Source of the DNA: Ruminococcus sp. AM36-2AA
GTDB lineage: Bacteria; Bacillota; Clostridia; Lachnospirales; Lachnospiraceae
DNA length: 64,000 bases
Reading direction: 5' to 3'
NCBI RefSeq assembly: GCF_003461955.1
Contig: NZ_QTYB01000010.1
Coordinates: 62,001 to 126,000, forward strand
This document shows, one piece after another, positions 61,862 through 64,000 of this stretch; positions within the stretch are counted from its first letter, which is position 1, and every line of letters begins with the position of its first letter. Below the pieces are notes generated by a model that saw only the letters and a list, made by a program, of their open reading frames with translations, did no database searches and had not been told where the DNA came from. The position numbers and the translations under genes are program-made.

Positions 61862-62914
61862 CTATTGATATGTGACAGAATCAATCCTGTCGTTCTGTAC
61901 AATCTCAACCCAGGTAGTTCCCTGATTTAAACGGATCTCCTGTTCATTTCCATCATAATAATGAGTTATTCCCCAGGGTGAATCTTTCTCCCAGCGGATA
62001 TCGATGGCTTTTCCTCTGGTAATAAACTTACCTTCTCCTCCGGAAATGGCATCAATGTTCAGATATCCGTTTCCGTCGTAAGCCGGGCATGAGGAATACT
62101 GCAGGATAATATTATCGCAGGTTATCTGCTGGTTATCCAGCTGATCTACATGTTCCTTTCCGAACTGGAACCGTTTGTATTCCCCGGATGTCTCATCGTA
62201 TTCATACCATGGATGGTTATCTGTGAAATTATCCAGTTTCACTGTATTAGCGGTGATCCCATCCTCCGGTACGATTTCCACCCCATCTTCCGCAAAAAGA
62301 TAATGTCCCTCGTAGTCTTCTTTATATTCCTGGCTGTATCCCATGGCATCAATACCAGCCTGAAGGTGTGCAGCATCTGTATAGGCATTGTGAGGTGCCT
62401 TCCTGTCACTGGTCCGGAAAAATGCCAGTTTTCCCATCTGGATCCCGTTGAGATTGTCGATCACATGCTGTTCCAGATAAGGCAGGGCATAAGCCGCCTG
62501 TCCATAATGCGCGTAAATCGCATTGAATTCATTGGCATAAAAGAGATAATAATCGCGGCAGCTGCGTACAGACCCGATCCGTTCCAGCTGATCGTAATCT
62601 TCAAGAATTCCCATAAGACGGGTAATGTTTCCCTCTACCGGAGCTTCATACACAACTCCGGCATGATTGATCCCACTCTGCGGCGCACCGGAACTGTTGT
62701 TGCCCATCATAACGGCAACCGGCCGCCGGCGTCCGATGCTCTCGGGAACATTCTCACCGGTAAGATAGCTCTTTACCTGTGTTTCTGCCTGACTGCCTGT
62801 ATTCGGCTCAAAGCCTACCAGATCCTGCTGTGCTCCGAATGCAGGGACGCTCTGAGCGACACAGATGCATGCTGTCATAATACCTGCCAGAATACCTGTC
62901 TTTTTCGTTCTCAT
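61862..62914 (-). CDS. DUF3048 (YerB-like) exported protein
   Basis: A 350-residue exported protein with a signal peptide to about PAFGAQ. Conserved parts: RRPVAVMMGNNSSGAPQSGINHAGVVYEAPVEGNITRLM, typical of DUF3048, and RSCRDYYLFYANEFNAIYAHYG. No lipobox is evident. YerB-type proteins are membrane-associated with unknown function. The gap of about 120 bases between its stop and proB contains no gene. Confidence 0.88.
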   Translation of the reverse strand: MRTKKTGILAGIMTACICVAQSVPAFGAQQDLVGFEPNTGSQAETQVKSYLTGENVPESIGRRRPVAVMMGNNSSGAPQSGINHAGVVYEAPVEGNITRLMGILEDYDQLERIGSVRSCRDYYLFYANEFNAIYAHYGQAAYALPYLEQHVIDNLNGIQMGKLAFFRTSDRKAPHNAYTDAAHLQAGIDAMGYSQEYKEDYEGHYLFAEDGVEIVPEDGITANTVKLDNFTDNHPWYEYDETSGEYKRFQFGKEHVDQLDNQQITCDNIILQYSSCPAYDGNGYLNIDAISGGEGKFITRGKAIDIRWEKDSPWGITHYYDGNEQEIRLNQGTTWVEIVQNDRIDSVTYQ

Positions 62915-62990
62915 ATATTACCTCCTTTTCTTCCGGCGGAAAGATCTTCCGCTTAACTTTTTTCGCGGTTACGCTGTCTTCCGATCTGTC

Positions 62991-63485
62991 TTATCGATTG
63001 ATACCCAGCTCTTTAAGTGCATTCGCCTGCTTGGCTTCCATGACTTTCGCCTCATCCTCTGTCATATGATCATACCCAAGAAGATGGAGCATGCTGTGGG
63101 CAACCAGAAAGCAGAATTCTCTTGTAACACTATGTCCGTACTCCTCTGCCTGGGCAAAAACTTTCGGCACTGAGATCATGATATCTCCCAGCAGGAGTTC
63201 ATCACTGTCCAGATCAAAATAAGATTCATCCTCTTCCACTACAGAATAGTCTGCCGGGGTTTCGAAAGGGATCATCGGAAAAGACAATACATCGGTAGGG
63301 GCCTGGATATTCCGGAATTCTGTGTTTACTCTCTTGATCTCCTCATTATCGGTAAGAACCAGATTGACCTGTCCATCATAAGGACATTTCTCCATTTCCA
63401 GAACCTTATCCGCAACCTGGGATGCAAGGGCAGCATAATCGATCCCGAGCTCCTGGTCTGTTTCATATTCGATATTTATGGTCAT
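62991..63485 (-). CDS. ybeY: Endoribonuclease YbeY
   Basis: A 164-residue rRNA maturation and quality-control metalloenzyme. Zinc motif [12 protein letters not shown] (HxxxHxxxxxH). The ATG overlaps the phoH stop by four bases, the conserved phoH-ybeY pair. Confidence 0.96.
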   Translation of the reverse strand: MTINIEYETDQELGIDYAALASQVADKVLEMEKCPYDGQVNLVLTDNEEIKRVNTEFRNIQAPTDVLSFPMIPFETPADYSVVEEDESYFDLDSDELLLGDIMISVPKVFAQAEEYGHSVTREFCFLVAHSMLHLLGYDHMTEDEAKVMEAKQANALKELGINR

Positions 63486-64000
63486 CTTCTGTACTCCTTA
63501 TTCTTCACAGCATACCTGTCATCTTTCCGGGATTTGGCAGGTTTCTGTTTTTTCTCATAATCATCGTAGGCCTGCACGATCTGCTGTACAAGGGGATGAC
63601 GTACAACATCCTTGCTGGTCAGCTGGCAGAACCCGATATCATCAATCTTCTTCAAAACCTTCATGGCCACATCAAGGCCTGACGCCGCATCTTTCGGAAG
63701 GTCTTTCTGGGAAGCATCGCCTGTGATGATAACCTTGGACCCAAAACCGATTCGTGTCAGGAACATCTTCATCTGTGCAGGAGTGGTATTCTGTGCTTCA
63801 TCCAGAATGATAAATGCATTATCCAGAGTACGACCTCGCATATAGGCAAGAGGAGCAACCTCGATCAGGCCTTTTTCCATATTTTTTGCAAAGCTGTCTG
63901 CCCCCATGATCTGATAAAGTGCATCATACAGGGGACGAAGATACGGATCGACCTTACTCTGGAGATCTCCCGGAAGAAATCCCAGTTTCTCGCCGGCTTC
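63482..64000 (-). CDS. phoH: PhoH-family ATPase, C-terminal part (5' end outside window)
   Basis: The frame is open to the window edge and ends at 63482. The C-terminal ~170 residues hold the Walker B region [24 protein letters not shown] and GDASQKDLP, plus [16 protein letters not shown] upstream. PhoH-like proteins are RNA-linked ATPases often paired with YbeY. Translation continues past the internal ATG at 63907, so the gene starts beyond the window. Confidence 0.95.
   Translation of the reverse strand, partial: EAGEKLGFLPGDLQSKVDPYLRPLYDALYQIMGADSFAKNMEKGLIEVAPLAYMRGRTLDNAFIILDEAQNTTPAQMKMFLTRIGFGSKVIITGDASQKDLPKDAASGLDVAMKVLKKIDDIGFCQLTSKDVVRHPLVQQIVQAYDDYEKKQKPAKSRKDDRYAVKNKEYRR

Overview
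The window reads as part of a chromosome from a spore-forming, anaerobic, moderately low-GC Firmicute of the family Lachnospiraceae (Blautia/Dorea/Mediterraneibacter-like; the genus is inference). Supporting signs are sporulation genes (ylbJ end, an alpha/beta SASP, a GerW-type gene), a complete six-gene Rnf complex, a Na+-pump biotin decarboxylase cluster, SipW/TasA-type surface proteins, AGGAGG-type ribosome binding sites and sigma-A promoters with 17-bp spacers. Almost all genes lie on the minus strand. Plus-strand exceptions are the ylbJ fragment, the SASP gene, rpmB, an RNase H-fold gene and an ABC transporter pair.

Layout: 1-2.4 kb, ylbJ 3' end, coiled-coil protein, coaD, rsmD, mgsA. 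2.5-5.3 kb, secreted nuclease, SASP, SGNH hydrolase, lysine/alanine-rich DUF6465-like protein. 5.3-9.9 kb, the Bacillus-like recG / DAK2 kinase / Asp23 block with divergent rpmB. 9.9-12.6 kb, sporulation genes (small membrane ORF, gerW, DUF2953) and a Nudix hydrolase. 12.6-18.1 kb, a PBP, an FtsW/RodA flippase-polymerase, a U32 protein and zapA. 18.2-21.2 kb, ruvB, ruvA, trpS. 21.4-22.7 kb, a GH1 beta-glucosidase. 23.1-28.1 kb, rnfCDGEAB. 28.5-33.6 kb, RNase H-fold protein, S1-domain protein, ispH, cmk and a HI0933-type flavoprotein. 33.7-38.9 kb, a five-gene biotin-dependent carboxyltransferase/Na+ pump operon. 39-45.8 kb, two D,D-carboxypeptidases, a PLC-like protein, scpAB, a phosphoesterase and an orphan MoeA-like protein.

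45.9-52.4 kb is the most distinctive region: a tightly coupled surface operon with its own ER-type signal peptidase (SipW), two proteins with SipW-type signal regions, a sortase-signal-bearing relative, and a 1082-residue thioester/CnaB adhesin-like protein. It starts from a strong promoter, a structured leader and an unannotated 48-codon ORF overlapping sipW. Next to it are an M14-fold protein that has lost its zinc ligands and a membrane-anchored NEAT/Shp-like protein. 54.1-55.7 kb is an ABC exporter pair; 55.9-58.7 kb is a 920-residue surface protein; 58.8-61.7 kb holds proline biosynthesis (proBA) with a folate enzyme; 61.9-64 kb holds a DUF3048 protein, ybeY and the 3' part of phoH.

A small repeat with strong hairpins occurs in full at 22.8-23.0 kb, degraded at 19.3 kb against the ruvA stop codon, and as a left half at 55.8 kb where a compensatory base-pair change keeps the stem. 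No CRISPR array, tRNA, rRNA or intact transposase was seen.
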